The notes: generated by a model not told the origin, from the letters alone. A stretch of DNA of 64,000 nucleotides from Neopestalotiopsis rosae (GCA_023078685.1 JALGAS010000003.1:1426001-1490000); one strand, 5' to 3'. Shown: positions 1-12,863, numbered from the stretch's first letter. Numbers and translations are program-made.

Positions 1-3000
1 GCCTTTTCCCTTTTCTGGCAGTGGTTGTCTTGGAGCCCTCAACCGTGACCATGGCTTTGAATGGACGGCACTTTGTGTGACTAAAACTTCTTGCCGGGAC
101 ACCGGAAATCTACGCATTCATTCATTCTCTTTTCTCAACGCTAGAACTCCGCGAATCCTTCACGGGGAATGATCAACAAGCTGTACACATTGTTTCTGTG
201 TCTGCTTGTCTGGATAGCCCACACATGTATCGGCCCAGAACAATTGCACAAGACTTCAGCAAAGCTCATCCTCGCCGCATTGTTTAACCCGGATATGCTT
301 CACGGCGGCCGCATCATAATTAGATGAGATCGCCCAATCAGCCACTGTTGGGGTCACTTCTTCCTCGGGAGCCCTCAGACCCGGCAGACAGGACTCGATC
401 GTTTTAGTCTCCTTGTGGCCTCTGCTTACCCTGAAGACCTGTGGGTTTTGATATCATTTGTTCTTTCATCTTTTCTCTTGCTTTCATTTTTCTTCTATAC
501 AGTACATACCTAAGAATTTCCACAGGCCCGCTTCTCCTTTCGGTTGCGTTTTCTGGCGGCCACGAGCTTGGTCGGTCATTTGCGTAACCCCAATTTGCTG
601 CCTTTTCGCTGGCTTTGGTCTGCTGCTAAAGGTAAATTTCCTGTTACGCGGGTCATGATCCGGCCGTCTAGTTCGCACTACCAAGCGCGGGCCTTTCCTG
701 TTTATACTCCAACGTTTAATGAAGCAGCAGGGTGTGACAATACACTGGTCTACATTTACCGAATTGTTATTCCCACTGTCTCGGACTGATTAACAGTACT
801 GCGCTGAAGAAGACCTCAGTCATCGGCGTTGGGGTCGCGAGCGACTTGAATAAAAGATGCCAATGATGTCGTTGACAGTGCCGCTGCCGCCAATCCCAGG
901 GTCAAGCAAGAGAGGAGCAGATCATCCCCTCCCTCGTCGGCACTCATTCACTTGGTGCGGCCACGCGCAGATGGTCGGCGACCTGCTTGCAGAGCCAAGA
1001 ATGAGATCACTGTCGATCAGCCACCAGCCAGCCCACCTAGACGTGGATGTTTCCCTGCGACTACCCGTCATGTTGCCAACCACCATAGACAGCCTTGCTG
1101 TGGTGTTCCCCGGCGGTGATATGGCGCCCAGAAGTATATACCGTCTTGCCTTGTGTTCACCTCAAAAGTCCTGCCTATCGATTACTCCCTTTTTTTTCTT
1201 CTTATTCCCTTGCTCAAAAGGTGGGACCTTGCAGCTTCTTGTGTCTCTCGAGATTCTATTGCCATTGCACGATAAGTTTCTTGATTACAGCGCGTGCAAC
1301 TTGACCCGGGCGCGCATCCGGGACGGTACACTACGCGCGCGAGCCATGCCGATCTATCTGCTGTGCATCATGACGCAGGGCACAAGTCTCAAAGACCTTT
1401 CCCCAGCGCGCTGAATGAGCAACACAAGGATGACACCTCGTTCACCTCAGCACGGGGCGTTGGAAATTTCCACGGTGAAGTCTCATTGACCCTGACTTTA
1501 CTATTCTTATTCGCCACTACAAATTACTGTGTGTACTATAGGTACGCCACAAATGTACAAGGACGAGGGGGTCCCCATCCGTATCCATGGGCTTGGGTTT
1601 CCTGTCAAGATCGGAACGGACACAACCGCAGGACACGAGTTTCATAGTGCGGGCATCACCCCGGTCCACCCCCTTTGGGAGCTGATTACTGTGTATATTA
1701 ATTGGATATACAAAGAGGCCCAAATACGTACGGTGAGTGCTTTGGCCATGTTATGTCAGACATCCTAGAGAGGCTCTGCACAGTAGTACTGCCTGCCGCC
1801 ATGACTTTATTCCGCTATGATGCACCGGCCGATCACGTATAGCAAAGAAGGGAGGGCGCGGCGCCCGGAAGGGAGGTAACGGCGGAGCATTCCGCCTCCC
1901 GCTCACCTGAAGTTCTAAAGTCCATGTACTATTATGTGACCGGGCTACGGTGTCTCTCACAACAGTACTATAGTCACCATATTCCCCATCAGGTATATTT
2001 CTCGTGTGTGGTTTGTGATCGACACTCGACGCCGTATCACATGATACATCAACATCCATAGATTTTGCTGTGTCCCCTTGCGAAAAAGTACGGTACTGTT
2101 CGGTACTGCTAGCTACCGCTCAACCTAACCCCTGCTCCAAACTCCACCAAAAGGCTGGCAACTGGAAGGAGAGGAAAGAAGAATGTGAAATCATGATTGT
2201 CCACCCTCCCGCCGTCCCGCTCTTTTTTCTGTCTGAATTGGAGATGGATTTTAAAGGTACTTTATCAAATCGTCACCGTCATCCATCTACTACCTACCTA
2301 CCTATCCATACCTTCCAGCCAGCACAGGAAGACAAACCACCCTTGAATGCCGGTTTCCCCCCTGCTTGCCCAATCCACCTGCCACACACACCACAGGGTC
2401 TTCTTTGAACAAGGGCAGCATCGAGAGAGATCTGCGTGGAAATCTCATCTTTATCCTTATGCCTCCTTGGCCCTTGAAGCGAACGGATTGGTCAGGATCC
2501 GTGGAAATGATCGCCCTCTAGACAAGGTAAGCAAAAGGCTAATGTGTTACCCTGTTCATGATCATTGTAGTACTTTGAAGAATTTCTAGTCTACGTACTG
2601 CTATTCTTCTTCTTCGTTGGGAAGTTCTTTCGTGAACCCGGGGAGACGGAAGTGTATGTTGTCACTACACTAGAAGCTGATCCCCCCCTACCTTACCTAC
2701 CGCCGCCCCCCCTCCCCCCTTCTTTCACAGATCTGGGTTCGGATCGATAGCGCTAGACCCACGGACCGACTGACCAAAGAACCGCAAAACAAAAGAGCTT
2801 GGGGGGTTCTTGCCCAGCACTTCTATCATGGTGCATGCAAACATGGCATATGCTAAGGGCCACACCATGGAAACCTTGAAAAACGTTGTGACCATAGATC
2901 GTGAACACACACTAGTTGGGAGAATTGGGAAAGGCGCAATAATCAAAGATGTGCAAAAAACGTACATTAGTTGGTCTTTTTAGAGAAGATGGCCAGAGCC

Positions 3001-4097
3001 AAACTGTTTACCTATGCCGTACACCGGTAGGTTCACCGTTTCGTTTCCCAACCGTGGGGTAACTCTACTTTTTTTTTTTCTCCTTGGGTCTGGGTTCTCC
3101 ATAAGGCGGGACGGGAACAAAAGAACACAGACACAAAGAAAAGATTCCCACAGGGCAAAAGTACATGATTGTTGGCCACCCCAGCTATGCTCTATGTACT
3201 TCTCATGATTCCCCATTTTGCCTCTTCTCCCAAATGCCCTCCCCTCCCCTCCCCCTCCTACCTCCCACCTCCCATCTCCATTCATTCCTAGTGTATTCAG
3301 GGATCTGTGGAAAAGAATCTATAGTGGGGGTAAGGTACTCTTTGGCGACAAAAGAGCCCCATCTCAACTCCCCTTGTTGATAGCTTACCAGGCTCGCCCA
3401 GGCCTGACCAGAGTGACGGGTTTGGTTTGGGGGGGAATTTGACATCTGGGCATGCTGGGCAGGGAAGGCGGGATCTGATAGTGCTGGTGATCACAACTTC
3501 CAAATGCCGGGATGGAATTTTTGCGGAGACGTCAAGACGCACACTACGTACACACAAGGCTATTTCAAGGATTATTTGCAAGAGTACTACTACTCAATCC
3601 AGTATACACAACGTTGTAATAGCGGAAAAGCGATCTTTTTGAAAGGGTTCTTTTCTAGAATATCATCTTTGATATCATATCGTCAAACATACCACGATAT
3701 GACCCGGTCCAACCACAAACATACGCACAATTTATTCCGTACTCTCCCATGACATCACGTGGATAGAGAGTACTGCATCCATCTTGTAATGATGCATTGA
3801 ATTCTTCCATGTCTTCCACTCGTTGCCATTGTGGCTCGTGCTTGGCCTTGGCAGCTTCCAGAGCCTCGTTGGGGGCGCAATGTTTGCGCTGAGTCATCTC
3901 TATAGACGTCTTTGTTTGTAGGACCAAGCGATGTCGTGTCTCTCGACTTGCGCGGCGCATCGTATATTGCTTAGGGAAACGGTAGTGATTCCCGTGACAG
4001 TGTCCCAGAGAAAATGGCAATCTTTTTCTTGCGCATCAAGGGGCCATTGATTTCTAGCCCTCAGAACACTTCCATATCCCTTATCTCGCAGCCAAGA
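1..4097. other. gene-poor left flank, no supported gene
   Basis: No reading frame here has a recognisable domain or a convincing exon chain. The stretch has pyrimidine-rich tracts and a TACC repeat near 2287-2304. The least random-looking piece is a minus-strand frame at 3655-3897 beginning MTQRKHCAPNEALEAAK. Its charged, helical first 50 residues could be an exon remnant, but I found no partner exon. A plus-strand 185-codon frame at 857-1414 looks like chance. A gene fragment cannot be excluded. Confidence 0.4.
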
Positions 4098-5009
4098 TTA
4101 GCTGCTGGGAGTAGTGAGGGCGTTTGTGATTTCCAGCGTCACAACTCCATCCTTGAACTCTATCATCTTGACTGAGCGCAGGTCCTCGACGATCCAATCC
4201 GGCTTGGCGGCAACGACCTGCTCCAGGGTGTGGCTCGTCACCAAACCAATGACTTTGCAACCGGCGTCCTTGCCAGCCTTGATACCCGCCGGACTGTCCT
4301 CAAAGACCAGAACGTCAGCGCTCTCGTCCAGCTGGAGCTTGGAGCGGCCCATTTGGTAGCAAGTCGGGTCTGGCTTTCCATTTACCACCGACTCGGCGGT
4401 CACCAGGTGCTCGGGATGCGGTAGCTTCAGAACGTCGAGCCAGCCCGAAACGAGTGGTACGGTACCCGATGTTACAATGGCCCAGGGTGCGTTAGCAGGG
4501 ATCAGTTGCTCGAGAAGAGCTCGAGCGCCAGGGATCTCGACTGCATCTTTGCCATGCAACTTAGGCAGACATCTGTTGGCGTTTGTTAGTAAGCACATGC
4601 CATGACCACCAGCCGTTTGACTGGCGGTGTTTCTGCCTCCAAATTATGCGGGCAAGGCTGAGGGTCGAGTCAACTCACATTCCCAGTTGGCCTTCTCTGG
4701 GTGAAGGATCTTGAGAATGTCAATACTTCGTCTACCGTGAGACGTCTGCAAGATGACCTCAGGGTCAACGCCAATTTCGGCACCAACACTACCAACATCA
4801 TGTAAGTAAGGATATGCGTACGGGGCGAGGGAAGGGTCGACACGTGGACTACGAAGCAAGAAAAGGAACCGGGGTGCAAAAGGTTGGGGGAGCCCCTACG
4901 TGTGCCAATGCTTCTCGACCGCGGCCGTCGAATCGATGATGGTGCCGTCCATATCAAACAGAAGGCCCTGGAAAGAAACCGTTTCCGGTGCTGCTGTGTA
5001 CGACGCCAT
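4098..5009 (-). CDS. HAD-superfamily sugar/glycerol phosphatase (GPP/DOG type)
   Basis: Predicted cytosolic phosphatase acting on small phosphorylated polyols or sugars, such as glycerol-3-phosphate or 2-deoxyglucose-6-phosphate; the substrate is inferred from the family. Exon 1 is 5009-4900 and carries the nucleophile motif DMDGT (residues 19-23). Exon 2 starts at 4788 and holds the cap-region motif TSHGRRSID. Exon 3 is 4572-4098 and holds VTSGT, NGKPDPTCY and FEDSPAGIKAGK, the Thr/Ser, Lys and Asp motifs of the HAD core. Intron 1 is clear (GTAG...AG). Intron 2 is not. The strong donor GTGAGT at 4678 throws exon 3 out of frame, while a weak donor GTTGAC at 4674 keeps frame and gives 232 residues. 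Either way the short stretch normally between the NWE and PKLHG motifs is missing. The gene is divergent from NUG1, with about 1 kb between the starts. Confidence 0.8.
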
Positions 5010-6009
5010 GGTGTATCTAGACAAGTTTGAGGCTTGCTTGAGCTACAGGATATGCGCGAGCTGGATGTATGGCGGACAGTTAGGTGGGCGGACAGACGAA
5101 TGGGCAGAGGGACGATATGCAGTGGAATGACGGTTCGGCAGGCAAGGACTTGCGAGGTGTCACTTTATAAATTGAGTTCCAGGAGCAAGGCCTGTGGCAA
5201 GGTCGTGAGTGTGATGATATTGCCCAAAAATGGGTATGGCATTCAGAGACTCCGTTATCTGATCTGATCGTGTGCGGAAGCAGGAAGGAGGCGGGTGAAT
5301 CTGACTGCTTGTTCTCGTGACTTCCAGGTTCTGTTTGCAGCGGAACGTTACCCCTTCTGGCAATTCCGCATAGAAATGGAGTCGTTTTTTCATGTCGGAC
5401 TGTCCTTGCAAGGCGCCAGCCTGCCTAGCCGCCTGCAAAGCACTTCCAGTCGGTTCGGTCTGCTGAATCGAAGTCGCTGGCCCAAAAAAGTCGGGGCTGA
5501 TGACACTAAGGTACCTCTGGGGCAGTGCGCTGGAGCCGTAGCCCGATGATAGGGTGGGTGTGAAAGGTTGCCGCTGTCTGTCATGGTGGGAAAAAGGTGG
5601 CAGACGGATCCCTTGTAACACATCACATTCAGATCTCTCCCCGTTGCCCGCAATCAGTGGCGATGGTGTACTGATACACTCAGTCTTTATAGATGTGATT
5701 CGCAACATGCCTGGAGGGGTAAAGTATCGTGAGCAGGACAGTCATAAGGCTATGAGTGCTGGGAATTATATAATATGAACCAAATTGAGCTTGACCCTGG
5801 ACTGGACCGACGCCACATTGGACAACCCCACGTCCAGTGATACGCCGCTGGTCGCCGGGCCTGCTGATTCTGCCGTCGCCCACCGCCAAAAATATTTCAG
5901 CGGGGCAGAAGAATAAACCATAGCAATTGAGACGTCGGTCGGGGTCCTACTGCCAATTCGCGGTTGTTGCAATTTCACAAACCTTTTTCGGCATTAGCAA
6001 ACAGCAACA
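5010..6009. other. divergent intergenic region, HAD phosphatase / NUG1
   Basis: This 1 kb separates two divergently transcribed genes and should hold both promoters. A 182-codon minus-strand frame at 5160-5708 is open, but it has no domain and its start lies inside the presumed promoter, so I do not call it. No other structure is seen. Confidence 0.4.
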
Positions 6010-7720
6010 ATGGCCGGAAGTATTACAAAGCCCAAGAGTAAGTCAAAAATGAAATCCAAAGCATTTTCACTTATGTCACTGGCGACACAATCTCTGACCA
6101 AGACTCCCTGTTGTAGAGCCAAAGTCCAAGCGGACGACCGTTCGTCTTCGGAACAAGATTCAAAAGCAATCTGCCTCCAAGCAGCGCAAGGCGAGAAAGG
6201 AAGCCAAGAAGAACCCACAATGGAAGTCAAAGTTAAAGAAGGACCCGGGTATTCCCAACCTCTTTCCCTACAAGGAGAAGATTCTTGAAGAGATTGAGGA
6301 GGGACGGAGGAGAAAGCAGGAAGAGATCCAGAAGCGCCGAGAGATGGCCAAGGCAGCCAAGACGGGCGTCGCCAACGCAGACGAGGGCAGCGACGAGGTG
6401 GCAATGGATAGCGCCGAGGCGGGCGACTTTGAGGGCTTTGAAGACGATACGATGGACGAGGACGAAGGTTTTGACGATTCGAACCCCATGGCTGCGCTCA
6501 TTGCTAGCGCAAGAAAGGCCGCCGAAAAGTACGACCGCGAGCTCCAGAGCGGCAGCGAGATGGACGACGATGACGAATCTGACGATGATGAGGACGACTT
6601 TAATGCTGGCAGTGGCGAGGCCGTGGGTCCGGCCACCTCGAGGAGGGCTTACGATAAGGTCTTCAAGTCGGTCATTGAGCAGGCCGATGTGGTGCTCTAC
6701 GTGCTTGATGCCCGTGACCCCGAGGGAACCAGGTCGAAAGAAGTCGAGCGACAGATCATGGCTGCGGCTAGCGGAGGCAAGCGACTCATGCTCATCCTCA
6801 ACAAGGTCGATCTGATCCCACCGCCCGTCCTCAAGGACTGGCTCACGCATCTCCGCCGATACTTCCCGACCATCCCCTTGCGCGCTTCGGGATCCGCCCC
6901 CAACGCGCAGACCTTTAACCACAAGTCCCTTACCGTCCAGAGCACCGCCAGCGCACTCCTCAAGTCGCTCAAGTCGTACGCGGCTTCGCAGCAGCTCAAG
7001 CGCGCCGTCTCCGTCGGTGTCATTGGCTACCCCAACGTCGGCAAGTCGTCCGTCATCAACGCGCTGCTGTCGCGCCTGGGCGGCAAGGGCGCCGCCTGTC
7101 CCGCTGGTGCCGAGGCCGGCGTCACCACGAGCATCCGCTCCGTCAAGATGGACAGCAAGCTCACGCTGCTGGACTCGCCCGGTGTCATCTTCCCCTCGGT
7201 GACCGAGGGAGAGTCCCGCAAGAAGAAGCAGGACCCCATTGAGGCGCACGCCAACCTGGTGCTGCTTAACGCCATCCCGCCCAAGGACATTGGCGACGCC
7301 CGCCCCGCCGTGAACCTGCTCCTCAAGCGCCTGTCGAGCTCGCCCGAGCTGCTGCAGAAGCTCATGGACGTCTACGACCTGCCGCCGCTCATGACCACGG
7401 GCGGCGACGCCACCACCGACTTCCTCGTCCAGGTGGCGCGCAAGCGCGGCCGCCTCAGCAAGGGCGGCATCCCCAACGTCGAGTCCGCCGCCACCACCGT
7501 CGTTACCGACTGGCGCGACGGCCGCATCCAGGGCTGGGTCGACGCCCCCGTCCTGCCCGTCAGCGTCGACGCCGCCGGCGCTGCCGCCGCGTCTGCCGCC
7601 TCGTCCGCCGACGCTCCCGCTCCGGACCAGAAGCAGATCGTCACGGAGTGGGCCAAGGAGTTCAAGCTCGATGGTCTGTGGGGAGATGACGAGACCGAGG
7701 ATGCTGAGATGGAGCAGTGA
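6010..7720 (+). CDS. NUG1: nucleolar GTPase, NUG1/GNL3 family
   Basis: GTPase needed for assembly and nuclear export of the 60S pre-ribosome; acts in nucleolus and nucleoplasm (family knowledge). Two exons, 6010-6037 and 6117-7720, are joined over a 79-bp intron (GTAAGT...TTGTAG), giving 543 residues against about 520 in yeast. The lysine/arginine-rich N-terminus (about 1-90) is the GN3L/Grn1-type RNA-binding and nucleolar-targeting region. An acidic stretch follows (about 105-175). The G motifs are circularly permuted as in the YlqF/YawG class: G4 NKVD at 238-241, then G1 GYPNVGKSS at 313-321, then G3 DSPG at 362-365. The start is fixed by the short first exon MAGSITKPK, which continues in frame across the intron. 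GC-rich third positions toward the 3' end indicate a well-expressed gene. No defects seen. Confidence 0.95.
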
Positions 7721-8417
7721 TGGTTTTTTTCACACGTGTGTGCGTGATGTGATCGTTTGCCGTTCGCTTGGCTAAAAGAAAAAGACCAAGTGTTTGCATT
7801 CCTTGGTGGTCTTCTGAGGGACTCGTGGCGTTTGGGAGTTATACAATATAGGTCTGGCCGCTTCAATAAAATAAGATGCTAATTTCTGTTGCATAAATAG
7901 TTCTCCCGATGTGAGATTGTGATTCGCTACCAATGGAAATGAATCACTCTTCTCCTTCCATTGAGACTGAGACTCAACCCATCTTTCCCTGTTTTAGCTT
8001 ATAGCAAATTACTATCATGTGGTGACAAATGACAACCAACGTGGATCCGAGAATTTTGATGATATCTATTACATTATGCGTTCATCGTTATACTGATGGC
8101 GAGCCAGGTCTGGTGCTACCAAATGAGCCTGGTCGGTCTTATGTGTATGTCTCTTTGTTAAATTCTCCCAATCAGTGTGGGACGTTTGTGTAAGATGCAT
8201 TGAAAAAAAGAAGATGAACCTCATCAGGCATGCCCAGTGTAAAACTCCGTCGCTGATGCAGTTCCGTTCATGTGCACCGAGGTACTGCCCTTTTCTGACC
8301 TTTGTAACCAAACATATAAGACTCCCAAGAAAACGATATTCCTCCCCCATGGCTATGCATTTCCACAATCAAATCTGCGTTATTGATAGCAGCTAGCCCT
8401 CCCTTCCATCGCAGCAG
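7721..8417. other. convergent intergenic region, NUG1 / SSK2 3' ends
   Basis: Two genes end toward each other here. An AATAAAATAAG run at about 7865-7875, some 145 bases past the NUG1 stop, is a plausible polyadenylation signal. No gene or repeat is seen in the rest. Confidence 0.4.
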
Positions 8418-8720
8418 TTACATGCTATCGATTATCCCTCGTGGATCTGCAGCACCGAAGTAGTCGTCATTAGAGGGATTAGTTTGAACGTCCGCATCCT
8501 CATCGTATCCACCAGCAGTCAAGATACCATTTTCAGAAGCGGATGAATTGGATGCAGTCTCCAGTCTTGACATTGGATGCGACTCCGAAACACTGCCCAA
8601 ATCATTGTAAGTGATGATGCGACCAGATTCTGTTCGTTCGATCTCCATTGCGAGCTTCTCCGCTTCTTCTTCAATAGGCGAGATTTGTGCCAATCCGCCA
8701 CCGCTCGAAGGCAAGGGTCC
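8418..8720 (-). other. in-frame 100-codon extension after the SSK2 stop codon
   Basis: Directly after the TAG at 8723-8721 the SSK2 frame stays open for 100 codons to a TAA at 8418. The translation looks protein-like: a Gly/Ser turn (SSGGGLAQISPIEEE), an acidic helix, then Ser/Asn/Asp-rich sequence ending GIIDSM. It has no kinase motif. It could be translated by readthrough, be the true C-terminus interrupted by a nonsense change (a CAG-to-TAG step would do), or be 3' UTR that is open by chance. I found no GT-AG intron that would remove the TAG cleanly. Confidence 0.5.
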
Positions 8721-11700
8721 CTAAGCAAAGCCCTCGGCAGCAGCGCGACTGCTAGCAGAGTTGGGGTGAGGCGTATTTTGAGCCGAGCCCGAACTGTCGC
8801 TCGGCGTAGCAGGCTCAATGACCTGACTACGAATACTCATGATCCATTCATGTTGGAGGAGTTCAACAGCGCTGGCTCGGTTCTTGGGATTTCGGATGAA
8901 GCATTTTTGCAAAAAGTCAATGCCTTGGGGACTGAGTTGGTCGGGACCAGGAAGCTGAGGAGGATTGCCTTGGGCGATGTTGTACATGATCGCCCACTCG
9001 TTATCCAGGTTTGACCATGGTCTGCGCCCAGTCACCATTTCCAGGATGACGCAGCCCAGGGACCATACGTCGACCGAGCCAGCTTTGCCGGGACTTTCGC
9101 CCTTGATCACCTCAGGAGACATATACATGGGTGTGCCTGTCATGGATCTGTTTGGTGTGGTCGCTGCGGTCTTGACCAAGGTGCGTCCTTGACGAGCAAT
9201 GACCTTGGCCGCGCCAAAATCCACATATTTGATGACACCATTATGATCTAGAAGAATGTCTATTTTGCTGGTTAGTCTTGGGCTGATTCAATTTAGAGAC
9301 ACAAACTTACTCTCTGGCTTGATATCGCGATGAGCTATGCCACTTTCGTGGAGATATGCCAGTCCCTCAAGCAACTGCAATGCATAGACCATGGTGACCT
9401 GCTCGTCCTCAATTCGGCCATGCTCCAGCAAAGCCGCAAGGGAGCCACCCGAGCAGAACTCCATGAATATGTAGACACGATCACGATGGACTTCGATACC
9501 GTAGTACGAGACAACGTTTGGATGATCGAGCACCTCGAGGACACCCATCTCGTCCTTGATTTGGGTGGCGATCTGAGGAACAAGTTTGGGATCTTGAAGA
9601 CGAATTTCCTTGACAGCCATCAGGTGACCAGTATCAAGGTTCATTGCAGCGTACACATTGCCGAATGTGCCGCCACCCACGAAGTGTCCTTGCTGCCAGC
9701 GCATGGTGACGTTGGTCGCTGAAGAGGATAGGAAAGCGAGTGATCGGTCGACTTCGTTTGATACTTCCAATACGCGACCCAATCCTTGCCGCTCGGCAAT
9801 TGTTTGTCGTTGAACTTCATCAATATCCAAGATCCGCTCCAGACGTTGTTCTTGAATGTACTTGAATGCTTCATCATCGTCGAGCATACGATTCTTGTCA
9901 AGCCTCTTAAATTGCCCAACAAGAGCCTCGATACGTTCCTTCTCAGTCTGTGCTGCTTGATTGGACTTGGCACCAAGAATATCAAAATGCGAGATGAGAA
10001 GTCTCATGCAGCCTGACACCTTGGCACGAAGTCTGGCGTACTCGGAAGGATCCAGGCCCAGAATGTGACGTCCTCTCGTCATGCCCATGGCGAACTCAAG
10101 TGCAGGAACGGCCCAGCGAAAGGACTTGCGATCGCTGACAGCACAGTCATCGCAGATGAAGCTCACCCAATCGAGAGCCAATTTGGTGAGTTTCATGTTG
10201 TTCATTTGACGTCGGTTGCTGTCCATGCTGATCAACGAACGTTGGCCAAACTCGGTTGCGAAAATAAAGCACGTCTGAATGAGGTCGGTGCAATTCATGC
10301 CCTTTGTCTGCCTCCTGATAATCTCAACACTGTCCATGAAGGTGTTTGACAATTTGAATGCGACTTTACGAATCTCCATCAATCTGGTGTTGACTTTGTG
10401 CAGGTTCGAGCGCTGCTCAACAATCAAGTCAAGATGCATATCAATCGTGTCCAAGAAGGCCTTTCGCGCATTGGCTAGCCTGTACTGTGACCCATCGGCA
10501 ATGAGTCTCACTTGGCCGAGTTTGAGGTCCGTCGAATCGATATTCAGAGGCTGCGTGCTGCGATTTCCAAACCAGTGCAAGGGCGTTTCTGGCCTACAAA
10601 TCAGGATGTATGGGTCAGTAGGGTCTGGATCCTGAAGCGATCCGTGAAAGCAGGTGCGAACGATTCTCTGGACATCGTCGTCCCGCCCCACGAGTGTCGG
10701 AGAAGCAATTATCTGAATGCCATCGATTTCATCGACCAAGAAGTGACCACTGACGGAGAGCCGCTCGTAGAAATGTTGCAGTTCATTCGATGCGAAGGCA
10801 ATGCTCATGTCTGACGCGTTTTCATAATGATCGCTAAGCATGCGTGAAAATCGCTGTAGCATTCTCTGCCTGACCCGCACAGACTCCAGGACTTGCTTGT
10901 ATCGTTTGCTCATGACATCGGCTGCCTCTCTGGGTTTGCGTTGAAGTTCCCGCTCAAAGGTTTGACTGAGACGGCTGAGGGCTTTGAATGTGAGTGTACT
11001 AAACTGCTCCGCAACCTCATTGTCGCCTCCTTGGAGGTTTCGGCCAACCATGTTTGCAAAGTCCCACTCCTGGAACAGCAGTTCTGCCTCTTTGAAGGTG
11101 TTCTTGTTCCGGCTCAGCTTCCAGTTCAGCATCTTGAAATAATATCTCAAGGCTTCAAGGACGACCTGATCAAAAGAGTCGTCTATGCAGGGAGGCAGTT
11201 GCCAGCCAGGTTGTGGCTGCAACACGGTCAAACAGTCCTGTTTGATGCGAATAGCAAGTCTGAGCAGAATCTCAAACTGTCCGATCATCTGATCTTGCAG
11301 AATCATATTCTGTTGGGTTGTCTCCTTCATCTTCCTAGCATAGGCAAGTCTAACCTTGATAATTTCCTCAATAAGCCGAGAAGGAAAGCTGATTAGAGTC
11401 AATATCTCCTCAATATACGGTGGCAGGTGACGCTTCTTGAAAGCCTCGGAATTGGCAATGAGAGTTTCCTTGGCTTTAGCAATGGTAGTTGAGATAGCTG
11501 TAAGCATACTCCGTCGAATAAGTGTCTTTGTCTTGGCTGCGGTTTTCTGCCTCTCTTGCTCGTCGCCATCGTCATCGTGCAGGGATTTTAGACCATCCTC
11601 CTTCATCAGTCGGTCCAAGAATGATGTCTCGTCGCTCAGTCCATTGGTACTCGGTGACCTTTGCTTCTTCATTTGGAAGTCCAAATCATCGTTGCCCACC

Positions 11701-12863
11701 CACTTCTTGAGGATCTCGAGCTCTGTGTTGATCATCTCGTTTGTGTTGTACCATGATAGAACGGCGTTGCATGCTTCGGAGAATGATGGAAGAATGGCGT
11801 TTTTGTGGCTCGCAGCGAGAGCCTGTGATGAGGGATATAGGCTTTCACACTTTTCGATCTTCTTGACAACGTCGCGGATCTGCTCAATCGGTGGCTTTCC
11901 AGCCTCACTTTCGCCTTGCACTTCGAAACGGGTGATTTCGTCAATGACTCTGTCCAGGTTCGTCCGAGCCTCTTCCACCATCCGGCGCTGCACAGCGAGA
12001 GAGCGGCCGCATATCTTTGAGCGCAAGCCGATCCAGAGCTCAGCTTTGTGGGCAGTAAGGCCACCTTCCTTCTCAGATGAGCCTATGAGGCGCTTCTTCT
12101 CCTGCCTGACAACATCTCCAGTCAAGACTGCCGCCAGCATACCATGCCATTCTAACCTCTCGCGGTTGTCTGGATCTTTTACGTCGTCCTCGGTGGGTTG
12201 CACATCGTTCTCGTCGGGATTGTAGAACATGATAGTTTCTTCGTTGTAGCGATCGTCGAAAATGCCCTCAGACGAGGGCGTCTCCCCTTCGGATTCATCA
12301 TCGGTGTAATCAAGACTTGGAGTGTATGGCTCTGTACCAAAGTAGCCACTGGCCGGTTGTTCCTGGTGGCGTATCATGCGAAGGTAGGCAGGTTCCTGGT
12401 TGCGAAACTGCCGCTCTGGGTCGTCACTGCGGCGAGGACGAGACCCCGATCGAGTGTTGATGGTCACAGTTTGACCTGCGGGTCCTCTCTGAGGCGCATA
12501 GGTACTCGAGGGAGTCCTTGCCAGAGGCAAAGGTCTGGAAGCGAGGCGCGCAGGTGTACCATTGGTGTTGGCTACGGCGACACCATCACGGCTCCTGCTA
12601 GCGCTGTTGGCTACCGAGTTGGGGGCTAGCGAAGCCATGGAACCTGACAGTCCACCATCAGCATATCTCGCCAGGTTACCCAGCTCATCCTGTCGTTCGA
12701 GTTCGGCGAGCTCATTTGGATCTGGTGTGTAGTCCCCGGAGGAGTTAGAGAGATCGGAGTCGGTTGGGATGGCGAGGGGCCGCGGATGAATGAGCTTATC
12801 GTCAAGCAGCTCAACCTCGCTGGGCGAAAAGCGAACAGCACGCGGCGACGTCTCGCTCGACAT
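8721..12863 (-). CDS. SSK2: MAP kinase kinase kinase of the HOG osmostress pathway (SSK2/OS-4)
   Basis: MAPKKK that phosphorylates the MAPKK Pbs2/OS-5, upstream of Hog1/OS-2, in response to osmotic stress and phenylpyrrole fungicides (family knowledge). Exon 1 is 12863-9311, exon 2 is 9259-8721, with a 51-bp intron (GTAAGT...AATAG) that splits the codon after the catalytic-loop motif HRDIKPE. The product is 1363 residues, the usual size of filamentous-fungal Ssk2. The N-terminal ~1050 residues are regulatory and include Ser/Pro-rich and acidic segments. The kinase domain covers about 1070-1330: glycine loop GGGTFGNVY, ATP-binding lysine in MAVKEIR, HRDIKPEN across the splice, DFGAAK, and GTPMYMSPEVIKG in the activation segment. 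After the stop the frame stays open for 100 further codons (8720-8418), so the true C-terminus is uncertain. Divergent from SLD3. Confidence 0.93.

Noticed and set aside
857..1414. 185-codon plus-strand frame
   Set aside because: Composition looks random, no motif, no splice support.
5160..5708. 182-codon minus-strand frame upstream of the HAD gene
   Set aside because: No domain, no partner exon, and it sits in the divergent promoter region.
6233..7249. 338-codon minus-strand frame opposite NUG1
   Set aside because: It is the shadow of GC-rich NUG1 coding sequence; no domain, and the plus strand has clear GTPase motifs.
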